In this document: positions 33,583-45,332 of the stretch, piece after piece | Layout: the number at the start of each line of letters is the position of its first letter | Numbering within the stretch: position 1 is the first letter of the stretch | Origin: Eutreptiella sp. 'Long Island Sound 2002' | Taxonomy: Eukaryota; Euglenozoa; Euglenophyceae; Eutreptiales; Eutreptiaceae | Direction of reading: 5' to 3' | DNA length: 64,000 nucleotides | Assembly: GCA_964036045.1 (NCBI GenBank) | Contig: OZ038380.1 | Location: forward strand, 13,041,629 to 13,105,628 | Position numbers and translations under genes: made by a program | Notes under the pieces: model-generated | Database searches by the model: none | The model's input: only the letters and a program-made list of their open reading frames with translations | What the model was told of the DNA's origin: nothing

Positions 33583-34560
33583 TGCTCGTACATTTCAGTT
33601 CTTGTCAACAAATCATTTCAAAGTATTGCAAGAAAAAACACACCCTTCAGGTTGTCATGCAGAATTCGTGGGTCAGACATACACAAACGTTTTTGGACCT
33701 TTTTTGCACAACAGCAAGTGCAGAAATTCATGCCCGATGTGCTCACTGTTGTTCATGCAGCAAAATTGTTCCTTTTCCGGGTGCTGATGAACAAATTGTC
33801 CCATAAAGCACACAACGTTCCAAACCTGGCAAGCATTCCACTGCCATAACAATTAACAACAAGAGAAAAAAAAACACAGGACAATTGTTCTTCTCAGGGT
33901 GTTGGTGAAAATGGTGATCCCATAAAACTGCCAATCCATTCAAAATGCACCAAACATAAATGCTGGATGGCATGAAAAAGCCATCGGCTCAAAAACAGTA
34001 TCAGCCCTACATTGGAACACCAAATGAAACAACATTACATTGTTCAGTAGAAGTCACTTCAGTAGAATTGGGACACAATTTTGCACCTCAAAATGCATGA
34101 TTTTGCATCTAAACTGCCGGATACCCCCTAAGCACACAGCAACAAAACAGCAACCAATCACCCATAGATGTTGACAGACGTTGGAAAGCAGAGTGCTGAC
34201 AGCAGTCCGCTATCTGAAATTCGCGCGGCACATATAAAAGGCATACTCACAATCGGGGAACCTGAGCAATAGTGGGCAAAAATATAGCAGCAATCAGCAT
34301 GTCGCGTCTCCAATGCGCAACTCATGCAGCTATTCATGTTGGTGGGTGGCGTTTACATGCCATGGTTCAGAAAGAAACATATCATGCACCAGCAGGTACA
34401 AAATATTGCTGATTGAAAAATAACAACAAAATTCTATTGCCTTCGGCAGTGCACCTCGAAGAGAGGTTGACAGTCAGCCAATCAGTCCCTGAGCCAGCAA
34501 GCAGGCAGTCAGACAGATACACACAGTTTGGGTTTTTTTTGCAGTGGCAGATGCGGCCCC
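33583..34560. other. no recognised feature
   Basis: AT-rich sequence with short ORFs; nothing I can support as gene, RNA or repeat. Confidence 0.45.
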
Positions 34561-34589
34561 AAGCAGCAGGGAGGCCCTTGGCCGCAATC

Positions 34590-34660
34590 TAAGTGGTGGC
34601 CAAGTGGTAACGCAGCCGACCGGCATCCATGTGATCGCGGGTTCGAACCCCAGCCGCCAA
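34590..34660 (+). other. tRNA-like sequence, plus strand
   Basis: An A-box-like tggccaagtgg (34597-34607) and a B-box ggttcgaaccc (34640-34650) stand 43 bp apart, the spacing of a tRNA without a long variable arm. Acceptor, D and T stems pair only partly, so a functional tRNA is unlikely. A tRNA pseudogene or SINE head is more probable. Confidence 0.55.
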
Positions 34661-34661
34661 C

Positions 34662-34691
34662 TTTAGCGCCGCCCCCGGCGGCGGCGCTAAA
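34662..34691. repeat. 12-bp perfect hairpin between tRNA-like sequences
   Basis: tttagcgccgcc and its exact complement are separated by a 6-nt loop. It lies at the centre of the inverted tRNA-like pair. Confidence 0.9.
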
Positions 34692-34692
34692 A

Positions 34693-34770
34693 GCCGGCAG
34701 ACCAGGATTCGAACCGACGCCTGCACATGTGGTATCAGCTGCGTTACCATTGGACCGCTGGTCCTGTTAT
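34693..34770 (-). other. tRNA-like sequence, minus strand
   Basis: Read on the minus strand it has an A-box-like CGGTCCAATGG (34747-34757) and a B-box GGTTCGAATCC (34705-34715), 42 bp apart. The 5' GGACCAG can pair with the 3' CTGGTCT, but the T-stem fails. It shares ggtaacgcagc and overall order with the plus-strand copy, so the two are inverted relatives. Confidence 0.55.
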
Positions 34771-34820
34771 CATTTCCGTGCGTCCCCACTGCTTTTTGCC
34801 TATTAAGCAAAAACTTTTGA

Positions 34821-34852
34821 CCCCCCCCCCCCACCCACCCACCCACCCCCCC
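34821..34852. repeat. C-rich simple sequence
   Basis: A run of 12 C followed by (ccca)n-like repeats. Confidence 0.9.
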
Positions 34853-34859
34853 TCAAAAA

Positions 34860-35871
34860 AGTGATATCCAGTTTTAGGGGGTAGAGGCCTCAAAATCAAA
34901 AAATCCATTGGGGGATGCTCTTATTGGGCAAAATAATGATTTTACAAGGGGTTGGACATCCAATATCATGCCTTGGGGTATGCTACGCGAATGACCCCAA
35001 AAAAGGGGGGTATATGACGCCCGCGCCTGCGCTTGATCTAACAACCTCTCTTCGAGGTGATTTGCAAAAAGGAATGAAACCAACTCACAGAATAACACAA
35101 AATATCAGAAAATGTGCACCGTTGGACATTGAACAGTATACAGTCTGATACAGATCGGCAAGGATGCATCAATACCGTACCGCATATTACAAATGCTGTT
35201 GTCAGTGCAATGCATGACCCAGACTGTACCGTGGAGGGGTGTGATACAGAGCAACTGCCATTAGAGCCGCGGCCGCACCACTTCATGGCCATCAGAGGAG
35301 GCAACAGTAGTGCTGTGCAGAGCGCCCATGGATGCTCAGGGTCTTTCCTGGAACCAGAGCACGACTGCGCCAAACGAATGCACCTGCTGCCCAAGGAGCA
35401 TTGCCAGGCAGAGCGTGCTGACGCTCTCCCTGCGCATGGGGGTAGGAAACCGACTGTGGCAGAGTTGAGGGGCAATGGGAGAGGTGGAAGGTCTGACAAG
35501 GATTTATGTTTACAAATTTTCAAGCCAATGTGTGCACAAGTGGAGGCAGTAAGTCAAATGTGGCAGACCAAATGGGAAGAGAGAAAATCAACAGCAACAT
35601 GTGACCCGTGAGTCATAGTCTCAATCGAACGCTGATATTAGTGACATGACATGTTGCACAAGCGAGAAATCTGCGGCACTGGCATCTGAGCATCTGAAAG
35701 CGTGCACCAACAACGGACCACTCCCAAATCTATGAACTCTCACGGGTACAGCATGCATTATGCGGTTGACAGCACATGCAAGGGTGGAATTGTAGCACGT
35801 ATCATCCACCTGGAGATATGCTGCAGGGAAATGATGACTGTTTGGAATGCCTTTGACCCATTGGAGGACAA
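34860..35871. other. no recognised feature downstream of the CAA-domain gene
   Basis: Contains overlapping ORFs of about 160 codons on both strands without motifs. Further 3' exons of the neighbouring minus-strand gene could lie here but cannot be placed. Confidence 0.4.
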
Positions 35872-38800
35872 CTATTCTTGAACCACTGCTGCGAGTGCAA
35901 TCGGCTTTGACTTGGGCTCTTTGGGCCGCACTGCAGCCACTTTCTCAGGCGCTGCTGGAGCAATCTCTGGCGCTGCCGGGGCAATCTCCTCCTCTTCACC
36001 GTTGAAACAAAAAGGACTTTCGAGGATGCCAGTTGGAAAATTCACCTGTCCTGCACCCAGCAGATCCCTGGCGACCAGCCTTCCAATCAGAAGACCCTCA
36101 GTAAACGTGACACTTGCATGCGGTGCCAGAACTTCAATGAAATGGTCCCCACCACTGAGCATCAAAGAACTCGCACTATGAAGATTCAGCAATGCTTGAC
36201 CACTTGTGATGCCTCCACGGTACGTCCACACAAGCGACTCTGTTGGACCAAGGATAAGAGCCAAGGATAAGAGTGTCATACGATGGGTGAATTCAAGCAT
36301 TGAGGGAACCTCATGCAATGGAGAGGTGAGGAGGAAATCAGTAGATTAAATGACCCAAGCAGTACCAGAGTGTAGGGTCACAGGGTTTGCTTTGGGAAGC
36401 AACCAGGGGACCACTCCCCATTTTGAGAGTGGAGTACTCAGAAAAACATGTTGGAGAAGGAATCCAATGGTCTTGATTGGGTATTAGGCGTGACAAAAAG
36501 GTAAGAAGGGATAAAAATATGGGAATGACATCGCTGCTAACAGGATCCGCCTTAAGGTTCTATGTGGGGTTTTCAAAAGACCCACCCTTAAAATCGGGGG
36601 GATTGGCATGTCGCCTGGAGGGGTTGCTGCCTGAAGCCAGCGGTGCCTATGGCCTCTTGCCACTTATCCTTACCCTTTCCTTGAACCCTTTACCTCCATA
36701 GGTGGCGGTGCCCATTGGCCTCACCTGATCTACTGGTCTTGCCTATCCTTACCTCCCTCCACTCCCTCCCTTTCCTTTGCAAACGTGTACCAACACAGAC
36801 CCTGGACTGTCCCTCTTTCATTGTTGTGTGTCCGATCCACAAAGGGGAGGGCAATGGCCCTCGCCATTGGCCAAGTACCTCTAGGCAGACACCCCATACC
36901 GATGGTTGGGGAACCCTCCCCAATAGCGTTGGACTCTCAACTGTTCAGCCTTGAAATGTCAACTTCCCCGATGCGGATACATTACAGAGTAGTGGTGGGA
37001 GTTTTGACATGCTGCTTGCTTGTGTTGCTGCTTGCGGCTGGCGGGGCCTATTGGCCTCTTGCCACTTACCCTTGCCCTTTCCTTGAATCCTTTCCCTCCA
37101 TAGCCAGTGGCGCCCATCAGCCTCTCACTACCTTGTGTTTTCCCTCTCCATAACTTGGGCATCCTTCCCTCCCTACTCCTTTCTTTCCCTTGGTGGGTAG
37201 TGCCAATGGAGCCCCGGGCTGTCCCTGTTTCCTTGCTCTGTGTTGGGTCCACACAGAGGAGGGCAATTGCTCTTGGGGTTGGCTAGGTGCGTCCAAGTGG
37301 ACAACCCCCCAAACTGGCAGAGAGGGAATGGTTGGGAAAGGAGGAAGAGAAACGACACATGGTGGTGAGAGGCTGATAGACACCACGGCCTATCGAGGGA
37401 AAGGCCAAGGGAAAGGAGAGGGAAGTAGAGAGGGAAGGATAGGGCAAGGAGGAAGAGGAAGGACACAAGGCGGTGAGAGGTCAATGGGCACCACCACCTA
37501 TGGAGGGAAAGGGTCCAAGGGAAGGATGGCGAATGGCGATTGGCCAGTAGGCGCCGCTAGCTGCAGACAAGAACAATACACCATGGCAACATGCCAAAAA
37601 CTACCAAAGAGGCTAGGGTGGGTGGGTAGAATGTTGTTGTGCTCGTTTTACGGGCACGTTTGCATACTCCCTTCAGCGACAATAATTCAAGTTTTCCATG
37701 ACTACTTCAAATGAGCTAACATGCGTGTCCTTGAAAATTTTGATGAACTGAGTGCTTGCACCTCCCCTGCAAACCCAAGTGGAGGGAAGTCCACGGGCCT
37801 ACCTTCCTCTTTTGGGTGCAGAAATAAGCGGGTGACTCACAATGTCTCACATCCCTTGCCTCCCGAGCGCTCTCACATCCCTCGCCTCCCGAGCGCAGCA
37901 CCAACGTTGGTGATTGTCACTATGGGCGCAAGTCGCACCTGCTTGGCCTCTCCTCTTCCCTAGGTGCACCTGCCTGCTGATCACGTGTGCCTTGGGACTT
38001 CTCGTGGTGTTTGCGTCCACAAACATGCATACCCTCGCATTTAGTGATCTGAGTGCTTTTCCCTTGGGAGCACAAAATGGGTGATGTAAGGAGACATCCT
38101 AATTTCCATCACCGGGCATGGTCTTTCAACTTGAAGCTTGAGACACAGGAAAACCCGAAGACAGGGAAGAGTAGTAGAGTTGTCTTGCAACATCTGCACA
38201 ATTGACAACAGTTGATAGGAAACAACAGTGATCAGTTTTGCGGGGGGGAATGAACACCACTGCTTGTGCACCCAGCCGGCATCCACGTTTCGCTTCCGGT
38301 CTGCACCCATGATATGCATGTATCTGTGCTTTGCAGGTGGTTTGCAGCCATGGCATGCAACCCTATGCATCCCGGTCCGCAGCCACGCTACACACCCGGG
38401 TTGAATCCACACTACGTGCACTCCGTGCAGACTCGTGTTGCTGCAGCCTGGTCACATTGCACGGCTGCAGACCACGTGCACACCATAGCCCCAGAATCGG
38501 TTGTGTACCATACACGGAAAAGCAAAATTACACCGAAAGTAGGACAACTACCGCAAAAATGTGGAAATCTTCATTGCGGCAGTTGTCCCGCCCGGTCGGA
38601 AAGGTGATGCCACTGGGTCCTGCCCTGCACCACATCACAAGCCCAAGCCGGAAAAAAAATCGTGGTCGGTGTGATGGTTGTAACACTTACAGACCTCCGC
38701 AAGAGGTTGTTTATGGTTGGAAGCAGCAACGAGTTGCAAACAAGAGCTGCAGACTGGGTGCAGAGCCTAGCTACGGACTCAATGCATTGGACATCCACGG

Positions 38801-40329
38801 ATTTCCCACAAACCAAGTAGCTATGTGCTATGGGTGAGGCAAAGATGACCTATCTCGACATTCTCATCCGGCACATTAATGATGATCTCTGCATCTGAAG
38901 GTCCATATATGTTGATACCCCACGCATCACGAAGCACAGCAGAAGGGATTGAGGCCGCATGGCGCCCAGCGCCTGGCAACACGAGATGTATCAACCCCCC
39001 ATCATTCACAGAGTACCCAACATTGGTTGGCAATGCGGCCAAATTGGCGGACTGATCCCGGTAGAACTGTGCGGCTTCGGCGAGATTGATGTCCATGGCA
39101 AACGGTGCGCCTTCGGTGTATGAAGCTGCCTCGACACCAGTTATCCTGCCGCTTGCCACCACGTTACCGTCAATTATCCCTGTCCCCTCGGCAACCATTA
39201 CGTTGCCTCCAGCTCGCACATTCCCATCGACACTGGCGCCATTGGACAAGACCACATCTCCTCCTGCTTGGACATCTGCACCAGAAGCGCGAGGAGACAA
39301 AGTTGAGGGTGCACCACGGTTGACGCTCGAAGAGCAAGGAGCAATGAGTGTGGGTAACCGATGCATGCAGGCACCTTGCTGTTTGGCTCCACTGGCACTG
39401 GATCCACAGTTGCCAAATTTGCCAATACCTCAATACCTCGGACCATGCCCCAACCATGATTTGCTTGTCATCTATGAGCAACTTGTGTCAGTCCCATTTG
39501 AGGTGCACATAATTATGCTCTAGTCCACAGTATGTGTGGCCCCAGGCACACGATGAGCCCCTATGCTCCATTTGTTGCCACCACACTCATCCAAGGGTGT
39601 TCTCAAATCCCATAGACATTGTCCCGCGTGCATTGCCACAATGGTTGCTCCTAAAACGGGTTGCTTCACTTCGAGCACCGGTTGCATTCACGGTATATGG
39701 CACAAATGGAGAGCAGGGCCTCGCAAAATTCAAAGTCAGAGATTCATGGAATCCGTGTGATGTAGCCCCTCTTCTCATGCAATGCCTTTGTTCTCCTTGG
39801 CAATTCCTTTGAAGCAATAAATAGCAAAAGAGGTGCCATGGCCAACTCACTTCACAGTACATGGATTAACCACACAATCATCCCCAGACGATGGCTTATG
39901 CACCAATGGTGGCCGCATGACCAAAGACGCAAAGAAATTGGGATGGGCACCCATTGCCGAATCGTTTCGGCCGCCCACACAGGACGTGCGCGACATCAGG
40001 TGATGGTCCCGTAACTTTAGGTTTACAACTTGCAACACCACGTCACAGTGTTCGGGCGGCATATTGGCATTGGCAATGTCTCACGAACACGATACCTCCA
40101 AAGCCAATTCTACCGCCATCCATTGTCAAGCTGCCACCCAAATAGTGCGCCACTTTCACATCATAGGGTTCTTGGCCAGTCTCTGCCATATTAAGAGAGA
40201 AAGAGGTGTAATGTGCATCGCCAAGCGAGGCCGCACTTCCCTCGAAGTCGGAGCTGTAGGGTTGCTCCAAGGTGCCAATTTGCCCCAGCGCCCAAACATG
40301 GACAAGCGTCCAATCGTCTTTGGGGCACC
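35872..40329 (-). CDS. choice-of-anchor A (CAA) domain protein, at least three exons
   Basis: Three minus-strand segments join in phase with GT-AG borders: 40329-40096, 39275-38850 and 36239-35872. The first gives WTLVHVWALGQIGTLEQPYS, then SDFEGSAASLGDAHY and VAHYLGGSLTMDGGRIGFGG. The second continues DVQAGGDVVLSNGASVDGN, VRAGGNVMV and IIINVPDENVEI. The third gives LLNLHSASSLMLSG, VLAPHASVTF and GLLIGRLVARDLLGAGQVN. This order of glycine-rich strands, 'IINV', 'LAP.A.v.F' and 'G.l.a..l.G.GQ' is that of CAA domains, known mainly from secreted or surface bacterial proteins and some eukaryotes. The C-terminus is Pro/Ala/Glu/Lys-rich (EIAPAAPEKVAA). Pyrimidine-rich tracts precede the acceptors near 40330 and 36240. 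The first intron is 820 bp; the second is 2.6 kb and holds F2 retroposon copies. The N-terminus and signal peptide are not found, so upstream exons are missing from this model; the last exon may also be incomplete. Confidence 0.7.
36603..36932 (-). mobile_element. F2 retroposon copy (intronic, diverged)
   Basis: Starts 'ttggcatgtcgcctgg' and follows the F2 order: 'ccttgaaccctttacctcc', a CT-rich middle, then a 'gtgtccgatccac' block. Diverged from the later copies. It lies in the second intron of the CAA-domain gene. Confidence 0.65.
37002..37600. mobile_element. two F2 retroposon copies head to head
   Basis: 37002-37300 has the usual F2 orientation ('gttttgacatgctgcttgct' to 'gcgtccaagtgg'). 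About 37325-37600 is a copy in the opposite orientation ending 'catggcaacatgccaaaaa'. Together they form a large imperfect palindrome inside the intron. Confidence 0.7.
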
Positions 40330-41043
40330 CTACGACAAATGCAAGGAGGTGAGGGTATTCTGCACGATGGCACACAATGAGCAAGCACCTGGCCTCAAAA
40401 ACGGGGAAACCATAATGGTTGGGGTTGGGTAGACAATTAATAGCATGCGGTTCCCACAAATTGGCACGGAGGTGCAGTGCAGTACAATGCAGCACAACAC
40501 ACTACTTTCCTTGGTGGGTTGTGCCAACGGAGTTGGTATGAGACCCGAGTGGATTGTGTGGATTACAATGCATGGGGTGGGGAATAGGGTACCACCCCAC
40601 CTCATTGAACAGAAGAGGGAAGTCCCATAACACGGAACCATTTCCCCCAAGTGATGCAAGAGTATTCAAAAACTTGTGTTGGTTGGGCCCTTTTGAACTT
40701 CGTTTATTTGACTTCCTTGATTTGGCTATGCACCCAGATGCATTGCCACAAGCTATTGTTTGCCGTGCCTTGTGCAGATCCCACATGCCCAATTATGATC
40801 TTGCACCAGCAAAACAGAAGCAACATACGTGCAGCCCTGCTTGCCCCTATGAGGGCAAGCACCAACAATGGTAGCATGCCAAGGAAAAGTCGCATTTTTT
40901 CAGAGTACCTGAAAAAGAGAATGGATCTATTGTTGCAAATAAGATAGCAAAAGGGGGGCAGTGGGGGCAAAGGCCTTAGATGTTGCTACTCTCCTTGCGG
41001 ATGGCAGTGCAACTGGACTTTTGGCCACTAACGAAAGGGAGGG
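40330..41043. other. upstream of the CAA-domain exons, nothing firm
   Basis: Upstream exons of the minus-strand gene are expected here, but I see no motif that fixes them. Confidence 0.4.
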
Positions 41044-41480
41044 TTTGGCATGTTGCCATGGTGTATTGTTCTTGTCTGCAGCTGGCAGTGCCTACTGGCC
41101 AATCGCCATTTGCCATCCTTCCCTTGGACCCTTTCCCTCCATAGGTGGTGGTGCCCATTGACCTCTCACCGCCTTGTGTCCTTCCTCTTCCTCCTTGCCC
41201 AAAACCTTCCCTCTCTACTTCCCTCTCCTTTCCCTTGGCCTTTCCCTCGACAGGCCATGGTGTCCATTAGCCTCACACCACCCTGCGTCGTTCCTCTTCC
41301 TCCTTTGTCCTATCTTTCCCTCTCTTACTTCCCTTTCCTTTCCCTTGGTCGGTTGTGCCAACAGATCCCCCGGACTTTCCCTGCTTCACTACGCCATGTC
41401 GGGTCCACACAGGGGAGGGCAAATGCCCTCGCCGTTGGCTAGGTGCGTTCAAGTGGTCATCCCAAACCGACAATGAGGGA
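41044..41480 (-). mobile_element. F2 retroposon copy, cut by an F1 insertion
   Basis: Starts 'tttggcatgttgccatggtg' and follows the F2 consensus through 'gtgcgttcaagtggtcatcc', then breaks where F1 sequence begins at 41483. The rest of the F2 unit is not found beyond the F1 element. Confidence 0.75.
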
Positions 41481-41482
41481 CC

Positions 41483-43560
41483 CTTGGGATTGCTGCGCGG
41501 GTGGCTGAGGGGCAAAGGGAGCACGTCAGCACGCGACAACAGGGAGAAACGCTCGTCAGTAAAACATGTCCATAGGCGCCTTTCGCTGTGATAGGGAGAC
41601 AGTGTGTAAAGCAATGAATGTAATGCACATGTCCCTGATCACAACCCTACACCTAAGCCATGGTCATGTGGTGACGACCATTCTACACAGTGTGGCAGCG
41701 GTACACGGAGGTCAACGCTAAGCTATCACCGTGGACCCGCGATCTGTCCCTGTACTTGAGGGAATGGCACGGGTTTGTCTCTTCCCGCCCGTATCCCCGT
41801 GGGGCCAAGCTACGCATTTGTTTAAGGATGGGGTAATCATGGCACCACACGGCGCCATGGGCGTCAGAGAAAAGGGTAGATGCCAGGAGGTGTAGGCATT
41901 AAATTGCCAAACGGCATGTATGCACAACCATGTGGTGGGGTGTTTCATGATGCGTGACTTATCACATGGCAATAGGGGGAGAGTAGACCGGCAGAAGGAA
42001 AGAGAGAGGGAGATGTCCCATGGGGCACGGCTTAGTACTCGTGGGATTGCGCCTTGCAATGCACGGTAAATGGCAGACTTAGGGTAGCCGCTAAGAAAAG
42101 ATAGTTGAATCCAAGCTGCGAAGCTAAGGAGCATACTACTCCATGAATTTAAAAGGGGGAGGATGTTTACATTTACATTTAACAATGGAGCCTGTCATAA
42201 TGTTTCTTACATGGCGGTGGGAGGTGGACCACGGGCTCTGCATGGTGGGGCCGTATTTTAGGGACCAGGAGTCAATGAGTCCGCTCGGTTGGGCGTGTGT
42301 GGTGACTGCGCCACAACCTTGCCGTACGTTTATATTGATGCCCATTGCTGTGGTGGAGGTGGACATGCAAGCTTGTGTGTATGTGGGTTGGGTCGGGGTT
42401 TTGGCATGACGCCATGGTGTGATGATCTCGTCTGCAGCTGGCGGCGCCTACTGGCCGATCGCCATTCGCTGCCCTTCCCTTGGACCCTTTCCCTCCATAG
42501 GCCTTGGGTCGGGGTGATGCACGGGCAGATGACCGGTAGTCCCCAAGCTTGGGTTGGGGCTAAGCAAACGTGCGCCCTTTCAGATTTGCACGTGGGTCCC
42601 GTGGCGGCCGTGAGGATATTATCTCTAAATTGTGCTAAAGAGACAGTATTGCCGCGGGGGGTATCCCACAAGGGGTGTTGTGTGTCGGAAATTCTAAGTG
42701 TTCCTAATCTCCGTAGAAAATGACATTTCTTTTTCGCTTGCCAGTGCAGGTCGGCTCCTTGGGCGCTGAAAGGTCCGCCCATGGGGATGGAGGCACTGTG
42801 GGACCAAAGTTGCCATGCGGCTTGGGCATAGATGTCTTTTGTGAGAGAGAATTCAACTAAGGCGTCTAGCTGTTGTTGGGTGATATACTCAAATTGTGTA
42901 TGTTGACCCATGCCCGCACGGTCGTGTGCTGGATTATCCTTGTGGATGCTCCATGTTGTTTCATGTGCCCTCCATTATTTCTTTTTGCGCAACCATGTAC
43001 CGGCTTCTTTGAGACTATCAATCATAGAGGTCGGTGGGACCTTGTCAAATTGTTGAGTGCAATCAGGCTCACCGATGGCTTGGCAGTTCCAAGAGGGAAG
43101 GGCAGACACTCATTCGGTTAAATCGGTAATGCGCAAGTGCAAGAAGCATGCGGGTGATTCACACACAAGGGTTTTCAAAAATAAAGTGAAGCACGTGCCA
43201 CTAGACGGATCCAGTGCTGCAAAATGAAGGGATACAATCATTTGCTTCGTAAGTTATTTTGCTTTAGCCAATATATAGAGTAGAGGTATTGAGGCATATT
43301 TGTTGAGAGGCCAATGATCAGCCCGAACAATAGATGATAAAATGCCTTTCACTGCATCAGAGGATGACAAAGGGAGTGGTGTATAGTCATCAAAAGTGAG
43401 GAACCTATCAACGTTGTCCCATACCCAAGCGGCACAAAATCCCCAAAGCATGGCCGCACCTTTGTCAGCAACTGGGATGACTGCTACTTTGCTTAGGGTT
43501 TTAGCTATGGTGAGGACCACGGTGCGCAAATCACCGCATTCAGGGATTTGGGAGGGTGTG
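41483..43560 (-). pseudogene. F1 retroposon with degenerate reverse transcriptase
   Basis: Minus-strand pieces in order, in shifting frames: VAVIPVADKGAAMLWGF, then KYASIPLLYILAKAK (fingers), QFDKVPPTSMIDSLKEAGTW (probable motif A), ASIPMGGPFSAQGADLH (motif B-like), QFRDNILTAATGP (motif C position, FRDN instead of xxDD), WGLPVICPCI, and a C-terminal LLSFAAWIQLSFLSGYPKSA. Spacing and order fit a reverse transcriptase of a non-LTR or unclassified element. Stops and frameshifts make it a pseudogene. It ends with a roughly 280-bp tail finishing ...CAATCCCAAG, which recurs alone as truncated copies elsewhere in the window. A 104-bp F2 fragment is inserted near its C-terminal third. The 5' end is not defined. 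Confidence 0.65.
42400..42503 (-). mobile_element. truncated F2 retroposon inserted in F1 element
   Basis: 104 bp of the F2 3' end, flanked by the 12-bp direct repeat ttgggtcggggt (42388-42399 and 42504-42515). This shows the insertion is independent and gives the F2 target-site duplication. Confidence 0.85.
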
Positions 43561-43908
43561 ATGAAAGATTGTACATCTGAGGTAGGGTTTGGAGGAAAGA
43601 GCAGAGGCGCTTCAGTTGGGTACTCGCTTCATGAAAACTTTTGAGACCAGGGCATGGGAGGGGGTCCTTTGCTCTGAGCGGTTGACCTTTAAATGGGATG
43701 GTAACAGGGAGAAGGAATGATTGTCAATGGTGTACAATGTCCCACCCATCGACCAAGTAGGCAGGTGTTGCATGTTAGAGTGGCATAGTGGGCGCGTGGA
43801 GAACTTGCATTGTGCACTTGCGTGTCGCTCGAAACCTCATCGCTAGGCTAATGGCACGGAACGGACGAGCTTGATGTTAGCACGAATAGCGCACCGTTCA
43901 TGTGGGAG

Positions 43909-44390
43909 TTTTGGCATGACGCCATGGTGTGATGATCTCGTCTGCAGCTGGCAGCGCCTACTGGCCGATCGCCATTCGCTGCCCTTCCCTTGGACCCTTT
44001 CCCTCCATAGGCGGTGGTGCCCATCGGCTTCTCACCACCCTTTGACCTTCCTCTTCCTCCTTGCCCTAACCTTCCCTCTCCCCTTCCCTTTCCCTTCCCT
44101 TGGCCTTTTCCTCCGTAGGCCGCGGTGCCCATCGGCCTCACCACACTCCTTCCCTTCCCTTTCCCTCGGTCGGTTGTGCCAACGGAGCCCCCGGACTTGC
44201 CCTGTTTCACTTCTCTGCGTCGAGTCCACGCAGAGGAAGGCAAATGCCTTCGCCGTTGGCCAGGTGCGTCCAAGCGGCCATCCCAAGCCGGCGGTGAGGT
44301 ACCTCTCCCCAACGGCGGCTGGTGGGCCCTGGGATGGCCACTTGCGGGGTCGTTTCCCCGACGGGGGCACATAACAACCTTTCTCCTCCA
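43909..44390 (-). mobile_element. F2 retroposon copy
   Basis: Near full F2 unit from 'ttttggcatgacgccatggtg' to 'cacataacaacctt'. The plus strand is CT-rich; the minus strand gives a Gly/Lys-rich open frame. It continues beyond the common end into 'tctcctccaagttcccgcgc', as the 46.5-kb copy does. An F1 copy is inserted just beyond it. Confidence 0.8.
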
Positions 44391-44441
44391 AGTTCCCGCG
44401 CTCAGTCCATTCTTTGGCGAGCGCAACACAAACCCCCTACC

Positions 44442-44722
44442 CTTGGGATTGCTGCACGGGGTAGCTGAGGGGCAAAGCAAGCACGTCAGCACGCGACAGC
44501 ACAGAGAAAAGCTCGTCAGTGAAACATGTCCATAGGCGCCTTTCGCTGTGATACAGAGGCAATGTGTAAAGCAATGAATGTATTGCACATGTCCCTGATC
44601 ACAACCCTACACCTAAGCCATGGTCATGTGGTGACGACCATTCTACACAGTGTGGCAGCGGTACACCGAGGTCATCGCTAAGCTATCACTGTGGACCCGC
44701 GATCTGTCCCTGTACTTGTACT
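44442..44722 (-). mobile_element. truncated F1 retroposon with 9-bp target duplication
   Basis: 281 bp of F1 tail. The 9-bp repeat ccccctacc flanks it (44433-44441 and 44723-44731). The paralogous F2-associated sequence at 47049-47057 has a single ccccctacc and continues into the same 'ctctccttcatg' flank, so it is the empty site. Confidence 0.9.
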
Positions 44723-44731
44723 CCCCCTACC

Positions 44732-45320
44732 CTCTCCTTCATGCCTTTGCTGCGCGGACGGGGGTTGTGGGGGATGCGTGGGTGCACGGGGGAGTAGGAT
44801 GTAGCGGGAGACGTGGGTTGGGCCGTTCATGTGGGGGTTGTTGGAGGGAGTTGACGATATGGTCAATGACTTTGTTAAGTGGTTGCCTCTGAGAGGGTTG
44901 GAGGCGGGGCACCGTGATGTAAAAAGGCTTGCATAGGGGAATGCTGAGTTTCAAGGCTGTGTTTTGGATTTGGTCATTCAGTGCCCTTCCGTACGCCTAC
45001 TCGTGGTTGCGTGTGGCAATCGAGGCCTGGCGTAGGAGGGTCGGTAGTGTTCGACCATGCTGTGTTGTCGGTGGCTTGGATGAGTCGGCGTGAGGGATGG
45101 CTGGTGCGCCATCCTTCAAGGCCCATCGTCGTAGGTGTCACTTTTGCGGGCAATGCGGTAGAAGCGCAAGTCATCCAAAAGCAAAATGTCACTCCCAGAC
45201 AAATGAAAATAAACATGTACATTAGTTGGGCCTTCGGGCGTCCATGTGTGGTGGGTTGCCTTTGCTTGATGTGCCTCGATGGGCGCCTCGACCCCCACTT
45301 GTAGAGCCACAGGCGTACCG
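44732..45320 (-). other. F2-associated flank, possible coding relic
   Basis: The first 100 bp match 47058-47150. Upstream on the minus strand the frames are interrupted, and I recognise no motif firmly. It could be the 5' part of an F2-type element. Confidence 0.35.
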
Positions 45321-45332
45321 CGTCCTTACCTC

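Noticed and set aside
34590-34770. Two functional tRNA genes
   Set aside because: A- and B-boxes fit, but acceptor, D and T stems do not pair well enough.
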